Below, in pieces: positions 1 through 8,081 of a stretch of DNA of 64,000 nucleotides. Under the pieces are notes generated by a model, which saw nothing but the letters and a program-made list of their open reading frames with translations, made no database searches and was not told the DNA's origin. The translations under genes were made by a program, and so were the position numbers. Each line of letters opens with the position of its first letter. Within the stretch, counting starts at the first letter, position 1. This DNA comes from Natribaculum luteum (GTDB lineage: Archaea > Halobacteriota > Halobacteria > Halobacteriales > Natrialbaceae), in the NCBI RefSeq assembly GCF_023008545.1, contig NZ_CP095397.1, positions 1,488,001 to 1,552,000 on the forward strand. The letters are read 5' to 3'.

Positions 1-186
1 CCGGTCGTCCGGACGAAGCAGGCGATCGACGACCTGGCAGCAGACGAGGTCCTCGAGGTCGTCGCGACCGACTCCGGGAGCATGAGCGACATCGAGGGCT
101 GGGCCGACGGCACAGACGGCGTCGAACTCCTGGACCAGGAGGACGGCGACGGCGTCTACAAACACTACGTGAAGAAACTCGAGTAA
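1..186 (+). CDS. TusA-family sulfur carrier/sulfurtransferase, C-terminal part
   Basis: The gene enters from the left edge in frame 1 and ends at TAA 184-186, leaving 61 residues. The visible part has the TusA-like layout: a helix (TKQAIDDLAADEVLEV), a strand, a GW segment and the ending HYVKKLE. The N-terminal Cys-Pro-x-Pro sulfur-accepting site typical of TusA lies outside the window, so activity cannot be judged. A DsrE-like gene follows after 37 bases on the same strand. TusA and DsrE proteins commonly work together in sulfur relay, so the two are probably co-transcribed (inference). Confidence 0.75.
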   Translation, partial: PVVRTKQAIDDLAADEVLEVVATDSGSMSDIEGWADGTDGVELLDQEDGDGVYKHYVKKLE

Positions 187-223
187 ACGCCAGCAGCGTT
201 CTCCCACTTCCACACTCCGACCC

Positions 224-688
224 ATGTCCGAAACCGACGACACGCAGCAGCAGGAATCGACCGACGACAGTTCGATGACGCTCATCGTCCGCGTCGACGC
301 GTACGACCAGGTCATCACGCCACTGGCATACGCCTACCTCGGCTCGGCCGTCTACGACGAGGTGAACGTCCTCTTCGTCAACTGGGCGGTGCGACTGCTC
401 TCCGAGGACGGCCTCGAGGATCGCCTCTCGCCCGCCTCCGCAGATCGGGGGATGACCCTCGAGGAGGTGAAAGCGAGCGTCGAGGCGGGTGGCTTCCCGC
501 CGGAACTCGACCAGATCGTCGCCGAACTCGGCGCTGCCGACGAGGTCAACCTCTACGGCTGTAGCCGCGCCGCCCGCGTCTTCGACGTCCCCGAGGAGAA
601 GCTGATCCCCGAGGCCGACGGCATCGAGGGCGCGACCTGGTTCCTCACCGAGAAGGCCGAGACCGCCGACCTCTTCTTGCAGTTCTGA
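224..688 (+). CDS. DsrE/F-like family protein
   Basis: This 154-residue protein starts with a short acidic, low-complexity tail (residues 1-18). A DsrE-type alpha/beta fold follows: MTLIVRVDAYDQ strand, YAYLGSAVYDEVNVLFVNWAV helix-strand, and LGAADEVNLYGCSRAAR near residue 113. The Cys in YGCSRAA sits where DsrE/DsrF members carry their persulfide-forming Cys. It follows a TusA-type gene, so a role in sulfur-carrier transfer is the best guess. The substrate is unknown. Family assignment is from motif and context, not from a search. Confidence 0.7.
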   Translation: MSETDDTQQQESTDDSSMTLIVRVDAYDQVITPLAYAYLGSAVYDEVNVLFVNWAVRLLSEDGLEDRLSPASADRGMTLEEVKASVEAGGFPPELDQIVAELGAADEVNLYGCSRAARVFDVPEEKLIPEADGIEGATWFLTEKAETADLFLQF

Positions 689-990
689 GGTCGACGGCTC
701 CCTGCTACAGTGGACGGATCGACGCACCGCCTTCCGACGACGTTCTCCTCGACCGACTCGCACCGTCTGCTGTCCGTCAGTTCCCGAACAGCCGCGACTC
801 GTCCAGCGGTTTTCGGGACACAGGTATCGCAGGCAGTCTCACGCGATCATTTCGCTCGCCACCAGGGCGTCGATTTCGGCGATAGCGTGACGACCCGCTG
901 TCCGTTCTCGAGTCGTAGACGAGCGTCCGTCTGACCGGTTGTCGTCACCGGCCGTGCCTTCGGCCGCCGATTCGCGAACAGCAGTCTAGA

Positions 991-1004
991 TAAAGCCTTT
1001 AACG
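991..1004 (+). promoter_or_regulatory. Probable archaeal promoter of ffh; rest of the gap empty
   Basis: An AT-rich box (TAAAGCCTTTAACG) lies 24-37 bases upstream of the ATG at 1028, the spacing expected for a haloarchaeal TATA box with a very short leader. The remaining gap from 689 to 990 holds no convincing gene. Its only ORF has no homology signal that I recognise. Confidence 0.5.
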
Positions 1005-1027
1005 CCGTCGCCCCGTACATCGAGCAA

Positions 1028-2413
1028 ATGGTACTCGACGATCTCGGAAGTTCTCTCCGAGGCACCCTCGACAAACTTCGCGGGAAGTCCCGCATTTCGG
1101 AAGAAGACGTCGAGGAGGTCGTCAAGGAGATCCAGCGGTCGCTACTGCAGGCCGACGTCGACGTCTCGCTCGTGATGGAGCTGTCGGACTCGATCAAAGA
1201 ACGCGCACTCGAGGAAGAGCCGCCAGCGGGGACGCCGGCGCGCGATTTCGTCTTGCGCATCGTCTACGAGGAACTGGTCGATCTCATCGGCGAGTCGACC
1301 GAGCTGCCACTCGAGGAACAGACTATCCTGCTGGCTGGACTGCAGGGGTCGGGGAAGACGACGTCCTCGGCGAAGATGGCGTGGTGGTTCTCGACGAAGG
1401 GGCTCCGTCCGGCAGTGATTCAGACGGACACCTTCCGTCCCGGCGCGTACGACCAGGCAAAGCAGATGTGCGAACGGGCGGAGGTCGACTTCTACGGCGA
1501 CCCCGACGCCGACGACCCCGTCCAGATCGCCCGCGACGGCCTCGAGGCGACCAGCGAGGCGGACGTCCACATCGTGGACACCGCCGGCCGCCACGCCTTA
1601 GAGGACGACCTGATCGCGGAGATCGAGGAGATCGAGTCGGTCGTCGAACCCGACACCTCGCTTCTGGTCCTCGACGCGGCGATCGGGCAGGGCGCGAAAG
1701 ACCAGGCCCAGCAGTTCGACGAGTCGATCGGCATCGACGGCGTCGTCATCACGAAACTCGACGGAACCGCGAAAGGTGGCGGTGCGCTGACGGCGGTCGA
1801 CCAGACCGACTCGTCGATCGCCTTCCTCGGCACCGGCGAGGAGGTCGAGGACATCGAACGCTTCGAGCCCAACGGCTTCATCTCTCGGCTGCTCGGCATG
1901 GGAGACCTGGGCCAGCTCGCAGAACGCGTCGAACGCGCGATGGAGCAGACCCAGGTCGAAGAGGAAGACTGGGACCCCGAGGACATGCTCAAGGGCCAGT
2001 TCACCTTGAACGACATGCAAAAGCAGATGGAGGCGATGAACAACATGGGTCCGCTCGACCAGGTGATGGACATGATCCCCGGCTTCGGCGGCGGGATCAA
2101 AGACCAGCTGCCCGACGACGCGATGGACGTCACCCAGGAGCGGATGCGCAAGTTCGAGGTCATCATGGACTCGATGACCGACGCCGAGAAGGAGTACCCC
2201 CGCGCCATCGGTGCGAGCCAGATCGAACGCATCGCACGCGGCTCGGGCACGAACGAGGAGGACGTCCGGGAACTGCTCCAGCAGTTCAAGATGATGGAAC
2301 GGACAATCAAGCAGTTCCAGGGGATGGGCTCCGAACAGGAGATGCAGCGGATGATGAAGAAGATGCAACAGCAAGGCGGTGGCGGCGGTATGGGCGGCAT
2401 GGGTCCGTTCTGA
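1028..2413 (+). CDS. ffh: Signal recognition particle protein SRP54 (Ffh)
   Basis: This 461-residue GTPase binds 7S RNA and signal sequences and delivers ribosomes to the FtsY receptor at the membrane. Domains in order are: N helical bundle (about 1-90); G domain with P-loop GLQGSGKTT (104-112), DTAGRH (184-189) and TKLDG (242-246); and a Met-rich M domain from about 300 ([12 protein letters not shown] and MMKKMQQQ). It ends in a Gly/Met-rich tail, [12 protein letters not shown]. Length and motif order match archaeal SRP54. It appears to be transcribed alone from the box at about 997. Confidence 0.97.
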   Translation: MVLDDLGSSLRGTLDKLRGKSRISEEDVEEVVKEIQRSLLQADVDVSLVMELSDSIKERALEEEPPAGTPARDFVLRIVYEELVDLIGESTELPLEEQTILLAGLQGSGKTTSSAKMAWWFSTKGLRPAVIQTDTFRPGAYDQAKQMCERAEVDFYGDPDADDPVQIARDGLEATSEADVHIVDTAGRHALEDDLIAEIEEIESVVEPDTSLLVLDAAIGQGAKDQAQQFDESIGIDGVVITKLDGTAKGGGALTAVDQTDSSIAFLGTGEEVEDIERFEPNGFISRLLGMGDLGQLAERVERAMEQTQVEEEDWDPEDMLKGQFTLNDMQKQMEAMNNMGPLDQVMDMIPGFGGGIKDQLPDDAMDVTQERMRKFEVIMDSMTDAEKEYPRAIGASQIERIARGSGTNEEDVRELLQQFKMMERTIKQFQGMGSEQEMQRMMKKMQQQGGGGGMGGMGPF

Positions 2414-2497
2414 ACCGTCAGCTCTTCCCGTCCCGTCTATCGATTCAGTTTTCGACACTGTCGGTATTCTCAAGGGGTTCTCTCGTTATCGGCCAGT

Positions 2498-3499
2498 ATG
2501 GACCGGCGATACTATCTCACGCGATCTGCATCAGTGCTCGGCGTCGTGTCGCTTGCGGGTTGTCTCGGGAGTCTCGAGTTCGGCGACCGGAACGGGACCC
2601 GGGACGACCGGAGTGACGACTCCACGTCCGACGAGTCTTCGGATAGCGACCGGGAGGCAGACCGGGAGATCAGGCGCGCCGTCGGCCAGTTGAACAAGGC
2701 GGGACTCGCCCTCCACGCGGTCGAGGAACGACTCGAGGACCCCGAAACGATCGAATTCGACGCCGACGAGCCTCGAACCCGACTCGAGACCGCACGCGAC
2801 CACCTCGAGACGGCCGAGGAAGACGCGACCGACGCCCGGCTGGCGGACGTCGAGGAACTCCGGGCGTTCGCCGACGTCCTCGAACGGCTCGTCGACGTTA
2901 CCGTCGCGATCACCGAGATCGAATTCGCCGTCGACGACGTGCAGACGGCGATCGACGAGCGACGGTTCGACGAGGCACGCGACTCGCTTCGAACTCGCCA
3001 GGAGACGGTCGTCGACGCGCGCGATCGCCTCGATCCCGTCCACGAGACGATCGAGACGCTCGACGGAGAACGTCTCGAGTCGCTGGACGTCGTCGACCTC
3101 GAGCCGATCGCAGACGGTGCGTCGGCGCTCGATCGACTCCTCGACGCGCTCGCGACGCTGTTCGAGGCGTACGATGCGATCGTCACCGGGAACGAACGCC
3201 TCGTGTCGGGCCAGGCGGACGCCGACGACCGCGAGTACGAGACCGCACGTGGCGAGTTCGAAGCCGCTCGAGACGCGTTCGCGGACGCGACCGAGACGCT
3301 CGCGTCCGGGGGCGACGTCCCGTCCTCGCTCGCCAACCAGATCGAGACTGCACGGTGTCGAAGCCAGACCCTCGAGGAGGCTGCGGTACGCCTCGTCGAC
3401 AGCGCCGACGCGGCGCTCGACGGCGACGTGTCGAGTGCCCGTGACCTCGAGGACGAGGCGACGTCGTTGATCGACGACGCAGACGCGTGTGGGGACTAG
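2498..3499 (+). CDS. Haloarchaeal lipoprotein with long coiled-coil region
   Basis: This 333-residue protein begins MDRRYYLTRSASVLGVVSLAGC. A basic N-terminus, hydrophobic stretch and LAGC lipobox (Cys22) predict a secreted, lipid-anchored protein. A Ser/Asp-rich linker (about 25-60) follows. The rest is heptad-like acidic helices rich in Glu, Asp, Arg and Leu, consistent with extended coiled coil outside the cell. No catalytic motif is visible and I do not recognise the family. It stands alone between ffh and the convergent RNA-binding gene. Confidence 0.8.
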   Translation: MDRRYYLTRSASVLGVVSLAGCLGSLEFGDRNGTRDDRSDDSTSDESSDSDREADREIRRAVGQLNKAGLALHAVEERLEDPETIEFDADEPRTRLETARDHLETAEEDATDARLADVEELRAFADVLERLVDVTVAITEIEFAVDDVQTAIDERRFDEARDSLRTRQETVVDARDRLDPVHETIETLDGERLESLDVVDLEPIADGASALDRLLDALATLFEAYDAIVTGNERLVSGQADADDREYETARGEFEAARDAFADATETLASGGDVPSSLANQIETARCRSQTLEEAAVRLVDSADAALDGDVSSARDLEDEATSLIDDADACGD

Positions 3500-3562
3500 C
3501 CGGTCGATTTGGCACCGCCATACCTCCCTGCCTGTCACCGATTCGAGTCAGAGGTGACCCGG

Positions 3563-3976
3563 TTAGCCCTCGATCGGTCTGCCGTCTTCCGTCGGTGGTG
3601 CGACGTGATCGACGTACTCCTCGAGTGTGGGCTCGTGGACTCGCACGCGAACCGCGATCTCGCCGAGTTCGTCCGGTTCGCCCACGGCGAAGTTCACGCG
3701 CTCTTCGAACGCCGCCTGTTTCTTCAGCGCAAACGAGAACGTATCGCCCTCGCGGTTCGAGAAGAACTCGCCGCGAGCGGTATCGAGGATCTCCTGTCGG
3801 TGCAGGAGGTCCGAAAAGTGATCGAGCGAGTGTGCAGTCCCCGCAATCTCGCCGTGGCGCTTTTCGATCTCGGCGTTCGGAAAGACGTTCGCCACGGCGT
3901 CTGCGATCCGTGTCGTGACCTCGGTGTCGTAGACCGGTGCCGTAATCTCGACGTCGACGCGGTAGATTTCACTCAT
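3563..3976 (-). CDS. Archaeal RNA-binding domain protein (PF01877-type)
   Basis: This 137-residue protein begins MSEIYRVDVEITAPVYDTEV. It contains the alternation of strands and helices seen in the small archaeal RNA-binding family sometimes called an exosome-associated subunit (family from recognition, not search). The start codon overlaps the stop of the upstream kinase-like gene by four bases (ATGA at 3976-3973), so the two are translationally coupled. The RNA target is unknown. The residue pattern is complete, with no sign of truncation. Confidence 0.75.
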   Translation of the reverse strand: MSEIYRVDVEITAPVYDTEVTTRIADAVANVFPNAEIEKRHGEIAGTAHSLDHFSDLLHRQEILDTARGEFFSNREGDTFSFALKKQAAFEERVNFAVGEPDELGEIAVRVRVHEPTLEEYVDHVAPPTEDGRPIEG

Positions 3977-4554
3977 GGGTCGGCTTCGGCCTCCGTACGT
4001 TTTTCATCGTCGGTGCCGCGGATGATCGTTCGAACCCGCTCGTGGAACGACTCGAGTGAGTTCGTGTTCTCGACGACGACGTCGGCACGGTCCATCGCGT
4101 CGTCCATTCCGAAGCCGCGTTCGCGCTCGTCGCGGGCAGCCAGCCCCTCGCCACCGTCGTCTTCGCCCGCGTCGCGGCCACGGGCGTCGATTCGCTCGGC
4201 ACGGACCTCGAACGGCGCTTCGATGCTGACGAGCGTAAAGTCCTCGCCGAACCGGTCCTCGAAGACGTCGACCTCGACGTCGGACCGGATGCCGTCGACG
4301 ACCACCACGTCGTGGTCCTCGAGGCGGTTTTCGATCATCGGTAACGATCGTTCGGCGATCGCCGTCGGACCGTCCTCCTCGCGCAACGCCTGGGCGACCG
4401 TTCCGTGGTCTTTCGCGGGATCGAGCCCGCGGGCCTCCGTTTCCTGTCGGACGACGTCGCCCATCGTTACCACCGGAATGCCCTCCTCGCGTGCGACCGT
4501 GGCGGCCTCGCCCTTGCCGCTGCCGGGCAACCCCACCGTTCCGATGACGTCCAT
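3973..4554 (-). CDS. UPF0200-type P-loop nucleotide kinase
   Basis: The start is taken at MDVIGTVGLPGSGKGEA (ATG at 4554). The longer reading frame to 4635 adds a non-conserved basic stretch and would bury the promoter. The 193-residue protein has a P-loop GLPGSGKG near residue 8, a hydrophobic Walker-B-like strand VVVVDGIRSD and a C-terminal helix. This is the layout of archaeal UPF0200 kinases, which resemble dephospho-CoA and adenylate kinases. The true substrate is not established for the family. It overlaps the downstream RNA-binding gene by four bases. Confidence 0.8.
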   Translation of the reverse strand: MDVIGTVGLPGSGKGEAATVAREEGIPVVTMGDVVRQETEARGLDPAKDHGTVAQALREEDGPTAIAERSLPMIENRLEDHDVVVVDGIRSDVEVDVFEDRFGEDFTLVSIEAPFEVRAERIDARGRDAGEDDGGEGLAARDERERGFGMDDAMDRADVVVENTNSLESFHERVRTIIRGTDDEKRTEAEADP

Positions 4555-4924
4555 CGAGGTGAGGTACAGGCGACTCCCGCATAAGGACTGTGTTCGACGC
4601 TCGAGGTCGACGCGACACCTGAGGACGGTCGCCACGACGCCTCGATTGTTCCTGGCGAAACGTCGGTAGGGTCCGGGTACCTCGCCGTCCGTCGCGACCG
4701 GCCCGGATCCGCTCGTTGAGGGGCCGTGACGGCGATCTTACGCTCGCGTTAGGCTCGGTTCTCCGCCCGAGACGAATCCGTTTCGCAGGCCGCAACGACG
4801 GTCGCGTCTGGAACTGTTCGCTCCTCTGCGGTCAAATCGCGACAATTCATCCAAATCCGAACTGATCGTCGAAACGGAGTCTAGCTGTTATTGATCACTC
4901 CGGTGGCGGTGTAGCTGTCGCGCT
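4555..4924. other. Divergent intergenic region (370 bases)
   Basis: The region separates the minus-strand kinase gene from the plus-strand lipoprotein. On the minus strand, CCTTATGCGGG lies about 28 bases upstream of the ATG at 4554 and could be its TATA box. On the plus side, AT-richer sequence (GCTGTTATTGATC, about 4885-4897) lies 28-40 bases before the ATG at 4925. No gene or RNA is evident in the GC-rich middle. Confidence 0.4.
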
Positions 4925-5308
4925 ATGACAAAACAGTCACTCAACAGGCGTCGATTCACGACACTACTCGGTGCAGGCACGATGGTTGCGATCGCCGGCT
5001 GTGCGGACTCGCTCGGTAGTGGCGGCTCGGACGACGAAAACGGCAGCGACGGCACGGAGACCGAAGAGGAAGGCGACAGCAGTGGTCTGGGTACCGACGA
5101 CGAAGACGACAGCGACAGTACGGAGACCGAGGACGACGACTCCGAAAACGACAGCGTGTTCGGGGGCGACACCGAAAACGACAGCGACACCGAAAACGAC
5201 AGCGACGGCGGATTCGGAGACGATACCGAAAACGACAGCGACACCGAAAACGACAGCGACGGCGGATTCGGAGACGATACCGAAAACGACAGCGACGACG
5301 AAAGCTGA
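4925..5308 (+). CDS. Small Asp/Ser-rich repeat lipoprotein
   Basis: This 127-residue protein has an N-terminal twin-arginine-like signal (NRRRFTTLLGAG) and lipobox IAGC with Cys at about residue 26. It is probably Tat-exported and lipid-anchored, as is usual in haloarchaea. After the Cys the protein is almost entirely Asp, Glu, Ser, Thr, Asn and Gly. Tandem units built from DTENDSD and GGFGDD repeat two to three times, and the DNA is repeated nearly exactly (about 5168-5290). It is probably an unstructured surface protein. Function is unknown, and repeat number is expected to vary. Confidence 0.75.
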   Translation: MTKQSLNRRRFTTLLGAGTMVAIAGCADSLGSGGSDDENGSDGTETEEEGDSSGLGTDDEDDSDSTETEDDDSENDSVFGGDTENDSDTENDSDGGFGDDTENDSDTENDSDGGFGDDTENDSDDES

Positions 5309-5441
5309 CGAGCGTCGCTGACGCGCGCAGAACGGCCCTCCTTTTCGGCTGTGACTCGAGGCGAGTAGCGCTTGAGTAGCAGTCGCGCCACTCGTCCGAC
5401 GGACCGCCGACGTTATCTCTCCGTCCGACCGATATTCAGGT

Positions 5442-5819
5442 ATGAGTCAGCGATCCTTGCTCGTCCGTGCGATCTGGTTTCTCCTCGTCGGCTGGTGGCT
5501 GACGCCGATCGTGATCAACCTCGCGTGGGCGCTGAACGTGACCGTCGTCCTCGCTCCAGTCGGGATCAAACTGATCAACCTCGTCCCGACAGTGTTGACC
5601 CTGAAAGAGCCACGCTCGTTTACGGATCCGGAGCTGGCGCGCGGCCAGCCCTCGCTCGTGATCCGGGCGGTCTACTTCGTCTTCGTCGGCTGGTGGTTGA
5701 GCTTTCTCTGGGCGAACGTCGCGGCGTTTCTCGCGGTGACGATCGTCGGGCTGCCGATCGCGATCTGGATGATCAACCGCTTGCCGTACGTCACGTCGCT
5801 GTATCGCTTCGACGGCTAG
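5442..5819 (+). CDS. YccF-domain membrane protein
   Basis: This 125-residue protein consists of two similar halves, each with a FxLVGWWL motif (residues about 12-20 and 83-91) followed by a hydrophobic segment and a P(V/I)(G/A)I..(M/L)IN turn. This duplicated pattern is characteristic of YccF-domain inner-membrane proteins, whose function is not established. Three to four membrane segments are predicted by eye. It ends 47 bases before tRNA-Arg. Confidence 0.8.
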   Translation: MSQRSLLVRAIWFLLVGWWLTPIVINLAWALNVTVVLAPVGIKLINLVPTVLTLKEPRSFTDPELARGQPSLVIRAVYFVFVGWWLSFLWANVAAFLAVTIVGLPIAIWMINRLPYVTSLYRFDG

Positions 5820-5866
5820 GGCAAATCCCCACTGCTTATACCGTTTCACCGACGACTGGACACCGA

Positions 5867-5941
5867 GGGCACGTAGCTCAGTCCGGATAGAGCGTCGGAC
5901 TTCTAATCCGACGGTCGTGGGTTCGAATCCCATCGTGCCCG
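5867..5941 (+). tRNA. tRNA-Arg (anticodon TCT)
   Basis: A 75-base cloverleaf. Acceptor GGGCACG pairs with CGTGCCC (5934-5940) with discriminator G at 5941. The anticodon stem TCGGA/TCCGA encloses loop CTTCTAA with anticodon TCT at 5902-5904. The T-arm is GTGGG-TTCGAAT-CCCAT. CCA is not encoded. Its last bases form the left attachment site of the relic element that follows. Confidence 0.95.
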
Positions 5942-5943
5942 TA
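5929..5943 (+). other. Left attachment site (attL) inside tRNA-Arg
   Basis: The first copy of the 15-base direct repeat spans the T-stem 3' side, the acceptor 3' strand, the discriminator and two bases beyond. Identity stops exactly outside these 15 bases in the second copy. Confidence 0.7.
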
Positions 5944-6154
5944 CGAAAACTGTCTGTTTAGGAGTTTTACCTGGCCGTCCGTCTGACGTCCGGTACCGTC
6001 GACATTCGGTGGATTACCGATTCGATTCCTACCCTGCGAATCTGGATTCCGTTCAACGGTTGAACGCGCCCTCTCGCCCTCATGCAATTTTCGTTGTCGG
6101 GCGGTCACTGAGGTGGTCGGCGTGACGGTCTCGCCGTGGCCGTCGACGGACCAC

Positions 6155-6244
6155 TCGACCTGCCTCCACTGTGGCGCGCACGTCACCGATCGGTTCCGGC
6201 ACGTCTTCGGTGACGACTCGCGATCGCGCGTGCGTGTGAAGGCA
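6155..6244 (+). pseudogene. Relic of a small CxxC zinc-finger protein (DUF7563-like)
   Basis: One reading frame of this stretch contains CLHCGAHVTDRFRHVFGD. This strongly resembles the N-terminal half of small haloarchaeal proteins with C-x-x-C-G-x-x-V-x-x-x-F-x-R-V-F-G-D followed by a second C-P-x-C pair. The second Cys pair is absent here and the frame continues into unrelated Arg/Ser-rich sequence. No start codon is convincingly placed. It is interpreted as decayed cargo of the integrated element. The rest of the 5.94-6.60 kb stretch has no gene that I can support. Confidence 0.4.
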
Positions 6245-6450
6245 CGTTCGTCGACCCGGACCTGGTATCGTCCCTGTGTCTGGACCGGCGCGTGAGAGTA
6301 AAATCAGTATCGGCCGCGTAGTCGAACTTGAAAACCGCGAGGCAAAATCAGTTCAAGGTAGTGTTGTAATCCCCTCTGTAGCTCCTTGATTATCAGATCT
6401 GAAACTGTCTAAAGACAAATGACTGATAGATATCTCCTCACGATCGCATA

Positions 6451-6459
6451 ACTATATAT
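6451..6459 (+). promoter_or_regulatory. Possible TATA element ahead of the pilin pair
   Basis: ACTATATAT is the most AT-rich box upstream of the pilin genes. It lies about 145 bases before the chosen ATG (6603), which would imply a leader of about 115 bases. A weaker alternative, CGAATATC near 6568, is at normal leaderless distance. I cannot decide between them. Confidence 0.3.
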
Positions 6460-6602
6460 GGTACAAGTCTACTGGATGTTATCAGCATCTGCAACGAACG
6501 GGGGCGGAAAGCGTGGCCGCAGGGTCTATCCCCAGTCTTCGAGTGCCACCGGACAAACCAGAAGTCCGAATATCAGCTTTCCTACCGTTCAGGCGATGCG
6601 AA

Positions 6603-7067
6603 ATGATTCAAACCATGGACGTTACACGACTCAGATCGAAGCTCATCGGGAGTGAAAACGAACGAGCAGTATCGCCAGTTATTGGTGTCATTCTTATGGT
6701 CGCAATCACGGTTATTCTTGCAGCCGTAATTGCGGCATTCGTGCTTGATCTTGGACAAGGTCAGCAGGAGAATGCCCAGGCGGGTGTGTCAATTGACGGT
6801 GATGAAGTAACTGTCACTAGTCTCAATAATGCAGATGGTATCTACTTTGTTGATAATAGTGGCGTGATGGGTTCGATCAGCGTTGGGTCAACCGATAGTA
6901 ATGATGCAACAGTGAATCAAGTCGGCTCAACTGTCGATCTAGACTCACAGGGAGCGTCTGGAACTGTGAGTATTGTTGCATATATTGGTGATGCGAGTGG
7001 TGCTGGTACCAACATCGAGGACAATGTTGAAACCACGACCACGATCCAAACGCACGAGATGAGCTAA
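6603..7067 (+). CDS. Archaeal type IV pilin-like protein (1 of 2)
   Basis: The start is at [14 protein letters not shown] (ATG 6603); MDVTRLR at 6615 is an alternative. This is a 154-residue protein. A basic leader ends at [19 protein letters not shown], the archaeal pilin N-terminal domain. In this class the PibD prepilin peptidase cleaves before the hydrophobic helix, and that helix packs in the filament core. The C-terminal part is Ser/Asp/Thr/Gly-rich beta-type sequence with no Cys. The codon third positions are more AT-rich than in neighbours, fitting the mobile-element context. Confidence 0.85.
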   Translation: MIQTMDVTRLRSKLIGSENERAVSPVIGVILMVAITVILAAVIAAFVLDLGQGQQENAQAGVSIDGDEVTVTSLNNADGIYFVDNSGVMGSISVGSTDSNDATVNQVGSTVDLDSQGASGTVSIVAYIGDASGAGTNIEDNVETTTTIQTHEMS

Positions 7068-7071
7068 AAGC

Positions 7072-7551
7072 ATGTCTTGGCAAGCTACACTCGTGGGCAA
7101 TGAAAAAGAAAGAGCAGTATCGCCAGTCATTGGTGTGATACTGATGGTAGCAATTACTGTAATCTTAGCAGCAGTGATCGCTGCATTTGTCCTTGATCTT
7201 GGACAAGGCCAGCAAGACAATGCTCGAGCCGGTGTTCAGGTCGACGTCTCAGATAGTGCAAAAGAGGTGCAGATATCGGTGACGTCGTTAGACAACGCAG
7301 AAGAGGTTCTCATCCGAGGTGACGTAGGCGAGTGGGACGTTCCTGCTGGTGGTGGTAGCGGTTCATTCGCCGATGCTGAACCATCCCTATCTACGACAGG
7401 CGCATCTACCACGCTTGAATGGGAAAGTACGGGATCGAGAACAGATGGGGAAGTATACTTGTCGTCTAACTCGGGGACTCTCTCAGTTGTCGGAGTGACA
7501 GACGACGGAACAGAAACCACCATCCAAACCGTTGACTACGACTTCAGTTGA
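7072..7551 (+). CDS. Archaeal type IV pilin-like protein (2 of 2)
   Basis: This 159-residue protein starts four bases after the previous stop. Its first 45 residues after the leader are almost identical to the upstream pilin ([13 protein letters not shown] through LDLGQGQQ). The C-terminal domains differ strongly apart from the ending TTIQT. The pair looks like a tandem duplication with a conserved assembly helix and diversified exposed domains. Such pilins form adhesion filaments or minor pilins. Two consecutive pilins with no motor ATPase nearby must rely on assembly genes elsewhere. Confidence 0.87.
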   Translation: MSWQATLVGNEKERAVSPVIGVILMVAITVILAAVIAAFVLDLGQGQQDNARAGVQVDVSDSAKEVQISVTSLDNAEEVLIRGDVGEWDVPAGGGSGSFADAEPSLSTTGASTTLEWESTGSRTDGEVYLSSNSGTLSVVGVTDDGTETTIQTVDYDFS

Positions 7552-7559
7552 AGTCGTAG
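7536..7559 (+). terminator. Perfect stem-loop over the pilin stop codon
   Basis: CTACGACTTC (7536-7545) and GAAGTCGTAG (7550-7559) form a perfect 10-bp stem with the 4-base loop AGTT. The pilin TGA (7549-7551) lies in the loop/stem boundary. A pyrimidine- and T-containing stretch follows. A role in transcription termination or mRNA 3'-end protection is plausible. Confidence 0.5.
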
Positions 7560-7625
7560 CAGTCTTCACCAATTTTCACCGACACGTCCGTCAGCCTCGA
7601 CCGATGATGACGACGATCGACTTGG

Positions 7626-8018
7626 ATGATGAGACAGTACCACCGCCCGGACGTGACCGACGACTACGGCTGCAAACCTCTGATCGCGACTCAGTACGGC
7701 CGTCTGCCGGGCAACACGATCCGGAAGACGTTGTACCGGGTCACTCGTCCCTGTTGGCGCGACGAACCGTGCCCGCGCGACCGCGACCTCGAGGAGTGTG
7801 AAGCCGTCCATCTGGACCACGCGAGCACGTGCCCGTCGTCGCGATCTCCCCACGACGTCCGTAGTGGCCGGGTGGCCTACTATCGACGAGAAGACGTTCC
7901 CCGACGGATCGTCAAGGATCGGCTCAACGCGAGCGATGACATCCTCGATCGCCATTACGACCGCCGTTCCGACCGCGAACAGGCCGAACAGCGCAGTAAC
8001 TTCCTTCTGGACCTATGA
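7626..8018 (+). pseudogene. C-terminal fragment of haloarchaeal tyrosine integrase/recombinase
   Basis: The frame encodes the last ~125 residues of a XerC/D-like haloarchaeal integrase: VTDDYG..PLI.T.YGR, a Cys-bearing segment CWRDEPCPRD, then DHASTCPSSRSPHDVRSGRV with the catalytic H-x-x-R box, and LNASDDILDRHYDRR with the nucleophilic Tyr. The first part of the catalytic domain (first Arg, Lys) and the whole N-terminal core-binding domain are missing. The bases just upstream do not continue in frame. It lies about 50 bases from the right attachment repeat, as expected for a tRNA-targeting element. Confidence 0.8.
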
Positions 8019-8066
8019 GAGACACGAACGCGAAACGGAGAGTCGCATCGCACCAGGGCATCTCTA

Positions 8067-8081
8067 CCCATCGTGCCCGTA
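8067..8081 (+). other. Right attachment site (attR)
   Basis: This is the second copy of the 15-base direct repeat CCCATCGTGCCCGTA. The bases after it (ATTCTGCGGCGAAC) resemble the sequence that follows other tRNA 3' ends in this window, so this looks like the original downstream flank of tRNA-Arg before integration. Confidence 0.7.

Larger units (their letters stand above)
5929..8081. mobile_element. Relic of an integrative element inserted at the tRNA-Arg 3' end
   Basis: A perfect 15-base direct repeat (CCCATCGTGCCCGTA) occurs at the tRNA end (5929-5943) and at 8067-8081. Between the copies the DNA is visibly lower in GC than the flanks in 6.3-7.5 kb. It holds two type IV pilin genes, a zinc-finger relic and the C-terminal third of a haloarchaeal tyrosine integrase. 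Tyrosine integrases of archaea commonly use tRNA 3' ends as attB. The integrase lacks its N-terminal two-thirds, so the element can no longer move by itself. The tRNA's hairpin tail now lies beyond the right repeat. Confidence 0.75.

Noticed and set aside
710-934. A 74-residue frame downstream of the DsrE-like gene.
   Set aside because: Ser/Arg-rich reading without a promoter or motif, ending before the ffh promoter.
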